A DNA stretch of 7,604 nucleotides. Source: Deltaproteobacteria bacterium (GTDB taxonomy: Bacteria > Desulfobacterota > Binatia > DP-6). Of the stretch, positions 1 to 6,186 are shown one piece after another. The stretch lies in assembly GCA_005879205.1 (NCBI GenBank), contig VBLD01000260.1:2782-10385 (forward strand), in the 5' to 3' direction. A program made the translations under genes and the position numbers. The notes below the pieces were generated by a model. That model had not been told where the DNA came from. It saw only the letters and a program-made list of their open reading frames with translations, and made no database searches. Positions within the stretch are counted from its first letter, which is position 1, and each line of letters begins with the position of its first letter.

Positions 1-2
1 TC

Positions 3-626
3 ACCCCCGACCAGGTGGTCGAGCTCTTCGTCACGATCAACGCCAAGCACACCAAGCTGAATCCCTCGCACCTGATCAGCCTGGCCGGCCGGCGCCTCTA
101 CCCGGACGCCGAGCTGGCGGCGAGTCACGACATCATCCGCGCGCTCAACGAGCACGCGGAGTCGCCCCTGCGCGGCGAGATCAAGCTGTTCGGCGTCGGA
201 CGGGGCCGGGTGGCGCAGGCGCCGCTCGCCGAGGAGCTGAAGGGCATCTTCACGGCGCTCGACGCGCTCGGCGGCCGGCAATCCGATCGCTTCCGCGATG
301 CGGCGCAGCGTTTCTTCCTGAACTACTTCAAGCAGATCGCGCGCGTCTTTCCGCGGGCCTGGGCGGGTCGCAAGTACAGCATCAAGACCGGCACGGCGCT
401 CCGCGCCTTCCTGCGCGTCGTGCCCGACGTGCTGAACGCCGTCCGCAAGACCGGCGGCGAGGTGCTCGACGCGCACGCCATCGGCCGGGTGGTTGCGCCG
501 TGGGCGGAGCTCGTCGGCGACGGCCGCTTCGAGACCGAGAGCGAGTGGCGCCAGAAGCAGGCCGGCGGCACCCGTGGCACGGTGGAGACGCTCGCTCGCG
601 AGTTGCGCGCGGCGCTTCGCGGCTAG
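3..626 (+). CDS. DGQHR-domain (DndB-like) protein, C-terminal part
   Basis: The frame is open from the first bases of the window, so the true start lies upstream; the GTG at 15 is probably an internal valine. The visible part begins with a segment reading ELFVTINAKHTKLNPSHL, which resembles the stretch of DGQHR/DndB-family proteins after the DGQHR motif itself (pattern F-x-x-I-N-x-x-x-x-x-L-x-x-S-H). The DGQHR motif would lie just outside the window. The remaining roughly 180 residues are mixed helical, rich in Arg and Ala, with no signal peptide or membrane segment. Family members include DndB, which controls DNA phosphorothioation, and many stand-alone DGQHR proteins of unknown role. No dnd, ssp or restriction gene is visible here, so a modification role is not supported. 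The gene ends at TAG 624-626, 17 bases before the next gene. Family assignment is moderately sure; function is unknown. Confidence 0.7.
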   Translation, partial: TPDQVVELFVTINAKHTKLNPSHLISLAGRRLYPDAELAASHDIIRALNEHAESPLRGEIKLFGVGRGRVAQAPLAEELKGIFTALDALGGRQSDRFRDAAQRFFLNYFKQIARVFPRAWAGRKYSIKTGTALRAFLRVVPDVLNAVRKTGGEVLDAHAIGRVVAPWAELVGDGRFETESEWRQKQAGGTRGTVETLARELRAALRG

Positions 627-643
627 CGGCGCGCGAGCGCCGC
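626..643 (+). other. Perfect GNRA-loop hairpin in the spacer before the GST gene
   Basis: A 7-bp all-GC stem (626-632 paired with 637-643) encloses the loop GCGA (633-636), a GNRA tetraloop. It begins on the last base of the upstream stop codon and ends on the base before the GST start ATG. There is no T-run, so it is not a classical terminator. If it forms in the mRNA it would cover the place where a ribosome binding site would sit; no good Shine-Dalgarno sequence is visible. A functional role is inference, and chance is possible at this GC content. Confidence 0.4.
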
Positions 644-1357
644 ATGCGCGACGAGCATCTGCTCTACGACCTGACCGATTCGCCCTTCTGCATGAAGGCG
701 CGCATCTGCCTCCACCTGAAGGGCGTGCCGTACCGCACGGTGACGCTGACGGTCGGCCGGCGCCGCGAGCTGCGTCGCTTGAACCCGCTCGGCAAGGTCC
801 CGGTGCTGGTGCACGGGGCCGACGTGATCGCCGATTCGAGCACCATCGCGCGCTGGGTCGAGGACCACTACCCGGATCCGGCCCTCATCCCGGCCGATCC
901 GGAGGCGCGCGCCTACTGTCTCCTGGTCGAGGAGTGGGCCGACGAGGCGCTGTACTTCATCGTCGGCGCCTTCAAGTGGCTGAACCCGGAGAACCGCCGC
1001 GCGGCGCTGGCCAACACGGTGAGCGAGCTGGCGGCGGGCGCACTCGGGCCGGTGGTCGGCTGGGCCGTGGTCCGCAACGTCCGCCGGCGATACGCCGCGT
1101 GGGGTTACACGGCGGCGGCGCTCGGCGGACTCGAAGCGCGCATGCGGGAGAACCTCGGCGTGCTCGCCGCGCTCCTCGCCGATCGCCCGTATCTCCTCGG
1201 ACGCTCGCCCACCCTGGCCGACGTCGCCGCCTTCGCACAGCTCAGCTGGATGCGGCGTTACGCAGAGGCGCGGCTCCTCGACGAGGTTCCCACCGTCCGC
1301 GACTGGCTCGACCGGTTCGCCGCGGCGCCGCCGGTGGCGGCGGCGCTGTCGTCTTGA
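644..1357 (+). CDS. Glutathione S-transferase-like protein
   Basis: A 237-residue soluble protein with the two-domain GST layout. The N-terminal thioredoxin-like domain (about 1-77) has an SPFC motif (S13-P14-F15-C16) at the catalytic position, a KVPVL segment with the expected cis-proline (P53), and the glutathione-binding DSSTI segment (D64-S65-S66). The C-terminal helical domain contains the fold-stabilising N-capping box in GRSPTLADVAAF (T190 to D193). Presence of Ser and Cys in SPFC means either could serve glutathione; the substrate is unknown. The middle of the helical domain (about 120-150) is longer and more hydrophobic than usual, recalling metaxin/Fax-like GSTs. The ATG at 644 is chosen because homology begins at once (LLYDLTDSPFC); the open frame extends upstream only as overlap with the previous gene. 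The Rieske gene follows after 32 bases on the same strand, so a shared transcript is likely. Confidence 0.88.
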   Translation: MRDEHLLYDLTDSPFCMKARICLHLKGVPYRTVTLTVGRRRELRRLNPLGKVPVLVHGADVIADSSTIARWVEDHYPDPALIPADPEARAYCLLVEEWADEALYFIVGAFKWLNPENRRAALANTVSELAAGALGPVVGWAVVRNVRRRYAAWGYTAAALGGLEARMRENLGVLAALLADRPYLLGRSPTLADVAAFAQLSWMRRYAEARLLDEVPTVRDWLDRFAAAPPVAAALSS

Positions 1358-1389
1358 CCCTTCGGGGGGCCCGTGCCAGAAGCCCGCGC

Positions 1390-1695
1390 ATGGCCAACTT
1401 CGTGAAGGTCGCCGACGTCGGCGAGGTGGCGCCGGGCACGGGCAGGTGCGTCACCGTGAACGGGAAGGAGATCGCGCTGTTTAACGTCGGCGGTGTCTTC
1501 CACGCGATGGACAACACGTGCCTCCACCGCGGCGGCCCGCTCGGCGAGGGGGAGCTCGACGGCACGACCGTCACCTGTCCCTGGCACGGCTGGCAGTACA
1601 ACGTCACCACCGGCCGCAACATCATGGACGAGAGCGAGGGCGTGGACCGCTACGAGGTAAAGCTCGAGGGCGGCGCCGTCCTGGTCGCCGTCTAG
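1390..1695 (+). CDS. Rieske [2Fe-2S] ferredoxin
   Basis: A 101-residue protein made of a single Rieske domain. The cluster ligands are visible: C44-x-H46 in CLHRGGPLGEG, and C63-x2-H66 in CPWHGWQYN, separated by 16 residues as in stand-alone Rieske ferredoxins. The GPL segment and the trailing TTG after the second motif are also typical. Such proteins pass single electrons in the cytoplasm to ring-hydroxylating dioxygenases, or occur as NirD-like or orphan ferredoxins; no oxygenase large subunit lies in this window, so the partner is unknown. The ATG at 1390 is chosen because the domain begins right after it (FVKVADVGEVAPG) and the length fits the family. A weak AGAAG at 1378-1382 may serve as ribosome binding site. 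The stop lies 2 bases from the convergent aldo/keto reductase stop. Confidence 0.93.
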   Translation: MANFVKVADVGEVAPGTGRCVTVNGKEIALFNVGGVFHAMDNTCLHRGGPLGEGELDGTTVTCPWHGWQYNVTTGRNIMDESEGVDRYEVKLEGGAVLVAV

Positions 1696-1697
1696 CG

Positions 1698-2678
1698 TCA
1701 CTCCCAGCGCGGGCGCGCGTAGGGCTGATAGCGGTCGCCCGCGGCCGCGCCCTTCGGCACGGCGGCGTCCAGCCGCGCGAGGTCGGCCCGGGCGAGGGCG
1801 ACGTCGCCGGCGCCGGCGTTCTCCTCCAGACGCCTGCGGCTCCTGGTCCCCGGAATCGGAACGATGTCGTCACCCTGCGCGAGCAGCCAGGCGAGGGCGA
1901 GCTGCGCGGGCGTGCATCCCTTCTCGTGGGCGAGATCGGCCACCGCCACCGCGAGCTGCACGTTCGCCTCGAGCGCGCCCTCGGCGAAGCGCGGGTTGGT
2001 GAGGCGGAAGTCGCCCTCCGCGAAATCGGCCCGGGACCGGTAGCGGCCCGTGAGCAGCCCTCGCCCGAGCGGGCTGTAGGCGAGAAAGCCCACCCCCAGC
2101 GCGCGGCACGCGGGCAGCACCTCCGGCTCGACGTCGCGCGTCAGCAGCGAGTACTCGGTCTGCAGCGTCGCGATCGGGTGCACGCGGGCCGCGCGGCGGA
2201 GCGTCTCGGGACCGACCTCCGAGAGCCCGATGAACTGCGTCTTGCCGTCACGCACGAGCTTCGCCATCGCGCCGACGCTCTCCTCGATCGGCACCTTCGG
2301 ATCGGCCCGATGGAGCTGGTAGAGGTCGACGTGGTCGACGCCGAGGCGGCGGAGGCTGCCGTCGCATGCGGCACGGATGTACGCAGGGCTGCCGTCGAGA
2401 CCACGCAGCGAGCGGGCGTTCGGGTCGCGTACGATGCCGCACTTGGTGGCCAGCGCCACCCGGTCGCGCCGGCCGCGGATCGCGCGCCCGACGAGCTCCT
2501 CGTTGGTGTACGGGCCGTACATGTCCGCCGTGTCGAGGAGCATCACGCCGAGCTCGAGTGCCCGATGGATGGTGGCGATCGCCTCCGCCTCGTCGGTGGG
2601 TCCGTAGAACTCGCTCATGCCCATGCAGCCGAGCCCGATCGCGGACACCTCGAGGCCGCCGAGCCGTCGCGTGTGCAT
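1698..2678 (-). CDS. Aldo/keto reductase
   Basis: A 326-residue NADPH-dependent oxidoreductase of the AKR superfamily (TIM barrel), of usual length. The opening GLGCMGMSEFYG is typical of the YajO/AKR13-like branch. The catalytic tetrad is complete: D49 and Y54 in LLDTADMYG, K79 in ATKCG, and H123 in LYQLHR. The C-terminal cofactor region carries IVPIPGTRSRRRLEEN, where PGT and the following arginines usually contact the NADP 2'-phosphate. It should reduce an aldehyde or ketone in the cytoplasm; the physiological substrate cannot be read. The ATG at 2678 is preceded by AGGGGA (2683-2688), and the crotonase stop lies 11 bases upstream, so the two form a probable operon. The reductase could act on a keto compound from the same pathway, but such enzymes are common and promiscuous. 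Confidence 0.95.
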   Translation of the reverse strand: MHTRRLGGLEVSAIGLGCMGMSEFYGPTDEAEAIATIHRALELGVMLLDTADMYGPYTNEELVGRAIRGRRDRVALATKCGIVRDPNARSLRGLDGSPAYIRAACDGSLRRLGVDHVDLYQLHRADPKVPIEESVGAMAKLVRDGKTQFIGLSEVGPETLRRAARVHPIATLQTEYSLLTRDVEPEVLPACRALGVGFLAYSPLGRGLLTGRYRSRADFAEGDFRLTNPRFAEGALEANVQLAVAVADLAHEKGCTPAQLALAWLLAQGDDIVPIPGTRSRRRLEENAGAGDVALARADLARLDAAVPKGAAAGDRYQPYARPRWE

Positions 2679-2682
2679 GACG

Positions 2683-2688
2683 TCCCCT
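2683..2688 (-). promoter_or_regulatory. Ribosome binding site of the aldo/keto reductase
   Basis: AGGGGA read on the minus strand, 4 bases before the ATG at 2678 and just after the TAG of the crotonase (2692-2690). It supports the chosen start. Confidence 0.6.
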
Positions 2689-2689
2689 G

Positions 2690-3469
2690 CTACGACCGTC
2701 GGAACCGCGGGGGCCGCTTCTCGAGGAAGGCCTTGCGACCCTCCTCGGCCTCCTCGGTCCCGTAGTAGAGCTCGAGCGCGCTGAAGCCGAGCTCGGTGAT
2801 GCCCGCGAGCTGCTCGGTGTCGGCGTTGAATGACTGCTTGGCCAGCCGGAGCGCGGTCGGGCTCTTCTCGAGCAGCTCGCGGCACCATCGCTCGGTCTCG
2901 GCGCGCAGCTCTGCGGCCGGCACGACGGCGTTGACGAGACCCATCGCGAGCGCCTCCTGCGCGGTGTACTGCCGGCAGAGATACCAGATCTCCCGCGCCT
3001 TCTTCTCGCCGACGATCCGTGCCAGGTACGCCGTGCCGAACCCCGGGTCGACGCTGCCGACGCGCGGTCCGACCTGGCCGAAGACCGCCGTGTCGGCCGC
3101 GATCGAGAGATCGCAGAGGACGTGGAGCACGTGTCCGCCGCCGATCGCGAAGCCGTTCACCATGGCGATGACGGGCTTCGGGATGCCACGGATCGCGCCG
3201 TGCAGCCCGTGCACGTCCATGCCGATGCCGCCCGCCCCGCCGTAGCCGCCGGTGCCGCGCTCGCGCTGATCGCCGCCGGCAGAGAACGCCTTGTCCCCGG
3301 CGCCGGTGAGGACGACGACGCCGACCGAGCGGTCGGCCCACGCGGCGCGGAAGGCGCGGATCAGCTCGTCGACCGTGAGCGTGCGGAAGGCATTCCGAAC
3401 CGCTGGCCGGTTGATCGTGATCCAGGCGACGCCGTCGCGCGTCTCGTGGAGGATGTCCTCGTACGCCAT
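2690..3469 (-). CDS. MenB/BadI-family crotonase (possible 2-ketocyclohexanecarboxyl-CoA hydrolase)
   Basis: A 259-residue enoyl-CoA hydratase/isomerase-family protein. The oxyanion-hole segments are AFSAGGDQ (62-68) and GFAIGGGHVL (106-115). The GGDQ motif, a following glycine-rich loop (72-83), and the segment FGQVGPRVGSVDPGFGTAYL (130-149), followed directly by ARIVGEKKAREIW, place it with dihydroxynaphthoyl-CoA synthase (MenB) and its close relative BadI, not with ordinary enoyl-CoA hydratases. From memory, MenB usually reads GSFDGG or GSFDAG here, while BadI reads GSVDPGYGTA; the SVDPG form, the N-terminal YEDILHETRDGVAW and the later SPTALRLAKQSFN favour BadI, which opens the ring of 2-ketocyclohexanecarboxyl-CoA in benzoate/cyclohexanecarboxylate breakdown. 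G134 in QVGP is the position taken by glycine in bicarbonate-dependent MenB. No other men or bad gene is in view. The ATG has a strong purine-rich site upstream. The aldo/keto reductase follows in the same operon. Confidence 0.9.
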   Translation of the reverse strand: MAYEDILHETRDGVAWITINRPAVRNAFRTLTVDELIRAFRAAWADRSVGVVVLTGAGDKAFSAGGDQRERGTGGYGGAGGIGMDVHGLHGAIRGIPKPVIAMVNGFAIGGGHVLHVLCDLSIAADTAVFGQVGPRVGSVDPGFGTAYLARIVGEKKAREIWYLCRQYTAQEALAMGLVNAVVPAAELRAETERWCRELLEKSPTALRLAKQSFNADTEQLAGITELGFSALELYYGTEEAEEGRKAFLEKRPPRFRRS

Positions 3470-3537
3470 GGCCCCCCTTCGGTCAGCGGCGCCCCCTTGT
3501 CAACACGGGGCCGGCGGCGCAAGGTCGTCCGGCGAGC
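3470..3537. promoter_or_regulatory. Divergent intergenic region
   Basis: This 68-base gap separates the minus-strand crotonase from the plus-strand YgfZ-like gene, so it or the adjoining coding ends must hold promoters for both. It contains a minus-strand TTGACA (3503 to 3498) and a short imperfect GCCCC/GGGGC pair (3491-3495 with 3507-3511) around it. I find no matching -10 box, so no promoter is claimed at a precise position. Confidence 0.35.
3472..3479 (-). promoter_or_regulatory. Ribosome binding site of the crotonase
   Basis: AAGGGGGG on the minus strand, ending 2 bases before the ATG at 3469. It is the strongest purine-rich site near a start in the window and fixes that start. Confidence 0.6.
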
Positions 3538-4578
3538 ATGCTCGAGACCGCGCTCCACACACACCTGGCGGCCCGCGGCGCCACGCACGCGGACGACCGT
3601 GGCGTCGTCCTGCCGCGACACTTCGGCGACGCGGCCGCCGAGTACCGCGCGTTGCGCGAGGGCGTGGCGCTCATCGACCTCGGCTTTCGCACGGTCGTCC
3701 GTGCCAGCGGGGCCGACCGCGCGACGTTCCTCCAGGGCATGCTCAGCAACGACGTGGCGGCGCTCCGCCCGGGGGAGGGCTGTCCCGCACTGCTGCTCAC
3801 CATCCAGGGCCGGGTCGTCGCCGACGTCCGCGTGGCGGCGACCGACGAGACCCTCCTGCTCGACGTCGACGTCCGGGTACGCGACGCCCTGGTCGAGGCG
3901 CTCGAGCGGCTCATCGTCGCCGACGAGGTCGAGCTCCGTCCCCCCGAGCCGCCGGTCGCGCTCGTCGGCCTCGAGGGGCCGGGCGCCGAGCGCCTCCTCG
4001 GGCAGGGGCTCGGGCCCTACGCGCACCGCGAGACGGAGGTCGCCGGTGTGCCGGTGCACGTGATGCGGGCGAGCGAGGTCGGCGGACCCGGTTTCGTCTT
4101 CCACGTTGGCGCCGAGCGCGCGCCGGCGCTGTGGGATGCCCTCGTCGCGCGCGGGGCGCGACCGTGCGGCATGCAGGCGCTCGAAGGGCGGCGGGTGGAG
4201 GTCGGGGTGCCGCGGATCGGCCTCGACATGGACCTGACGACGCTCGCTCTCGAGGTCCCAGTCGAGGAAGCGCTGAGCGCGACCAAGGGCTGCTACCTCG
4301 GCCAGGAGGTCGTCGCCCGGGGGACGGCGCGCGGTCACGTGAACCGGAAGCTGGTCGGCCTGCTGATCGAAGGACCCGTACCGCCGGCCGAGGCGCCCCT
4401 CGTCCAGGACGGGAAGGACGTCGGCCGGCTCACGACGGTCGCGTACTCCTTCGGTCTGGACGCGCCGGCGGCGCTCGGGTTCGTGCGCCGCGAGCACTGG
4501 GACCCCGGCACCGCGCTGCGCGTGCAGCACGGTCATGCGGTGACGCTCGCCCGGGTGGCGGTGCTCCCGCTCGCCTGA
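3538..4578 (+). CDS. YgfZ/GcvT-like folate-binding protein
   Basis: A 346-residue protein of the YgfZ/IBA57 branch of the GcvT fold, a tetrahydrofolate-dependent factor that helps make or repair certain iron-sulfur enzymes. The signature K250-G-C252-Y253-x-G255-Q256-E257 is intact and is followed by VVARGTARGHVNRKL, as in this family. The N-terminal domain begins with VALIDLGFRTVVRASGADRATFLQGMLSNDV (about 43-73), matching the start of GcvT-type domains, and the end (about 320-346) forms the C-terminal barrel domain. The conserved cysteine and the KGCYxGQE motif separate it from aminomethyltransferase GcvT; no other glycine cleavage gene is nearby. The ATG at 3538 gives a normal family length, with a weak AAGG at 3521-3524. 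A small Fe(Cys)4 protein follows 44 bases later, which fits an iron-sulfur theme but is not proof of a link. Confidence 0.88.
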   Translation: MLETALHTHLAARGATHADDRGVVLPRHFGDAAAEYRALREGVALIDLGFRTVVRASGADRATFLQGMLSNDVAALRPGEGCPALLLTIQGRVVADVRVAATDETLLLDVDVRVRDALVEALERLIVADEVELRPPEPPVALVGLEGPGAERLLGQGLGPYAHRETEVAGVPVHVMRASEVGGPGFVFHVGAERAPALWDALVARGARPCGMQALEGRRVEVGVPRIGLDMDLTTLALEVPVEEALSATKGCYLGQEVVARGTARGHVNRKLVGLLIEGPVPPAEAPLVQDGKDVGRLTTVAYSFGLDAPAALGFVRREHWDPGTALRVQHGHAVTLARVAVLPLA

Positions 4579-4613
4579 GCGTCCACCTTCCCCGTCCTGC
4601 CGCTTTCTGGTAC

Positions 4614-4618
4614 GGGAG
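4614..4618 (+). promoter_or_regulatory. Ribosome binding site of the desulforedoxin-like gene
   Basis: GGGAG ends 4 bases before the ATG at 4623 and supports this small gene and its start over the in-frame ATG two codons later. Confidence 0.5.
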
Positions 4619-4622
4619 CCCC

Positions 4623-4766
4623 ATGGCGATGCAGCTCGGCAAGCGGTACCTCTGCGATACCTGCGGGACGGAGGCCCTCTGCAACAAGCCGGGTCAGGGC
4701 GCCCTCACGTGCTGCGGTCACGAGATGAAGCTGAAGGAAGCCAAGCCGCTTCCGTCGTCCGACTGA
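4623..4766 (+). CDS. Desulforedoxin-type Fe(Cys)4 small protein
   Basis: A 47-residue protein with cysteines at 11, 14, 20, 30 and 31. C11-x2-C14 and the adjacent C30-C31 reproduce the ligand pattern of desulforedoxin and of the N-terminal domain of desulfoferrodoxin (CxxC then CCG followed by a methionine: CCGHEMKL here). It should bind one iron with four cysteines and act as a small cytoplasmic redox protein, or as a structural iron site. The superoxide-reducing domain of full desulfoferrodoxin is absent. C20 is extra to the usual four ligands. The gene is preceded by GGGAG and follows the YgfZ-like gene. Its TGA (4764-4766) overlaps the apparent start of the amidohydrolase by two bases. 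Its redox partner is unknown. Confidence 0.82.
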   Translation: MAMQLGKRYLCDTCGTEALCNKPGQGALTCCGHEMKLKEAKPLPSSD

Positions 4767-6186
4767 CCGCCGCCGACTGGTTGCTCGAGAACGCGCGGGT
4801 GGCGACGCTCGACGCGGGTCGTCCTCGGGCCGCGGCGCTCGCCGTCGCCGGCGGGCGGGTGGTGGCGATCGGGACGCGGGCCGAGGTCGAGCCGCTCGCC
4901 GGGTCCTTCCCGGTCTCGTCGACCCGCATCTGCACCTCTACGCGCTGGCGGCGAGCGCCGTGAACCTCGATTGCGCGGCGCCGGCGATCCGGGACGTCGC
5001 CGATCTGCTCGCCGCGCTGCGGGCGCGAGCTCGGAACCTGCCGGCCGGGGAATGGCTGCGCGGCGAGGGGCTCGACGAGCGGCGGCTCGGCCGCCTCCCG
5101 ACGGCCACCGAGCTCGAGGCGGCCGCCCCACGTCATCCGGTACGGCTGCGTCACCGCACGCGGCACGCCTCGGTGCTGAACCGGCGGGCGCTCACCCTGC
5201 TCGGCCGGGTGGAGGGATGCGACCCTCGGGCCGGCCTGGTCGGGGGCGCCGAGAACGCGCTGTCGCGGCTGGTCGGGCCAGTCCCGCGCGCCATCCTCGC
5301 CGAGGGCCTCGTCGCCAGCGGGCGCCGGCTGGCGGCGATGGGTCTCACGACGATCGCCGACGCTACTCCCCGGACGTACCAGGGGTTGGCGCCGCTGCGG
5401 CAGCTGATGGCTGCGGGAAGCTTCCCGCTGCGTGTCTTCGCGATGCGGCCGGTCGGATCGTCGCCCTGGCGAGGGGGCGGCATGCTCTTCCCCGGGCCAG
5501 TCAAGATCATGGTGGAGGAAGGCTCCCGCGGTCTCCGGCCCGGGCCCTCGACGCTCGCCCGGCGGATCGCGGCAGCCGCGCGGTCGGGCGCGCAGGTGGC
5601 CGTCCATTGCCTCGGCGCCGCGACCCTCGTCGCGACGGTCGCCGCCTTCGCGGCGCTGCCGGCCCGCTACCGCGTCGGCCGCCGGCACCGCCTCGAGCAC
5701 GTCGCGGAGTGTCCGCCCCCGATGGTGGCGACGATTGCGGCCCTCGATCTCGTGGTGGTGACCAATCCCGCCTTCGTCCACTGGCGAGGCGATGCCTATC
5801 GGGCGGAGACCTCGGGGCCGGCGCGTCGCTGGCTCTACCGTGCCCGGAGCCTCGCCGCGGCGGGGGTGACCCTCGCCGGCGCTTCCGACGCGCCCATCGT
5901 GCCCGCGAGCCCGTGGGTGGGCCTCGCTGCGGCGCGGTCGCGGCGGACGGCCGGCGGCCACGTGCTCTCCACCGGCGAGCGACTGGGCGCGGCGGACGCG
6001 CTCGCCCTCTTCACCACCGGCGCCGCGCAGTCGCTGCGCGCGCCGGCACTCGGCCGCCTCGTCGAGGGCGGCCCCGCCGACCTGATCGTCGTCGAGCCGG
6101 ACCCGTTGCGCGCTCCTCCCGACGAGGTCGCCGACACGCGCGTCCTGCTGACACTCGTCGGCGGCAGGCCCGCGTGGCGCGCGTGA
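4763..6186 (+). CDS. Amidohydrolase (YtcJ/Amidohydro_3 type), frame broken near 4897-4909
   Basis: A metal-dependent hydrolase read in two frames. The first part, from about 4763, encodes the typical N-terminal strands (LLENARVATLD, then GGRVVAIGTRAEVEPLAG). Homology then jumps to another frame at about 4903, giving VLPGLVDPHLHL with the HxH metal ligands (codons 4927 and 4933). The rest stays open to the stop: a conserved lysine in VKIMVEEG (codon 5503), histidines in AVHCLG (5605) and RLEHV (5698), and the aspartate in GASDAPI (5887). Compared with the family, about a dozen residues between the N-terminal strands and VLPGLVD are missing, so a deletion of 3n+1 bases fits. The joined product would be about 475 residues, somewhat short for YtcJ-like proteins. 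The start is uncertain: CTG 4763 overlapping the previous stop, GTG 4709 or TTG 4781. Either an assembly error or a recently damaged gene; the substrate is unknown. Confidence 0.8.

Noticed and set aside
493..1389. Upstream extension of the Rieske frame through the GST gene
   Set aside because: The extension is low-complexity and overlaps a well-supported GST; the Rieske domain starts at 1390 and has normal family length.
2765..3341. Upstream extension of the aldo/keto reductase frame through the crotonase gene
   Set aside because: It is an out-of-frame shadow of the crotonase; reductase homology begins at ATG 2678 right after a ribosome binding site.
3498..3503. Minus-strand TTGACA resembling a -35 box before the crotonase
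   Set aside because: No -10 element is found 16-18 bases downstream; that spot holds the ribosome binding site instead.
3491..3511. GCCCC/GGGGC inverted repeat between the divergent genes as an operator or terminator
   Set aside because: Only 5 bp with an 11-base loop and no T-run; such pairs arise easily by chance at this GC content.
3538..4578. Aminomethyltransferase (GcvT) of the glycine cleavage system
   Set aside because: The KGCYxGQE motif with its cysteine is typical of YgfZ/IBA57, and no gcvH or gcvP is nearby.
4579..4622. Possible terminator between the YgfZ-like and desulforedoxin-like genes
   Set aside because: No stable stem followed by a T-run is visible, so these genes may share a transcript.
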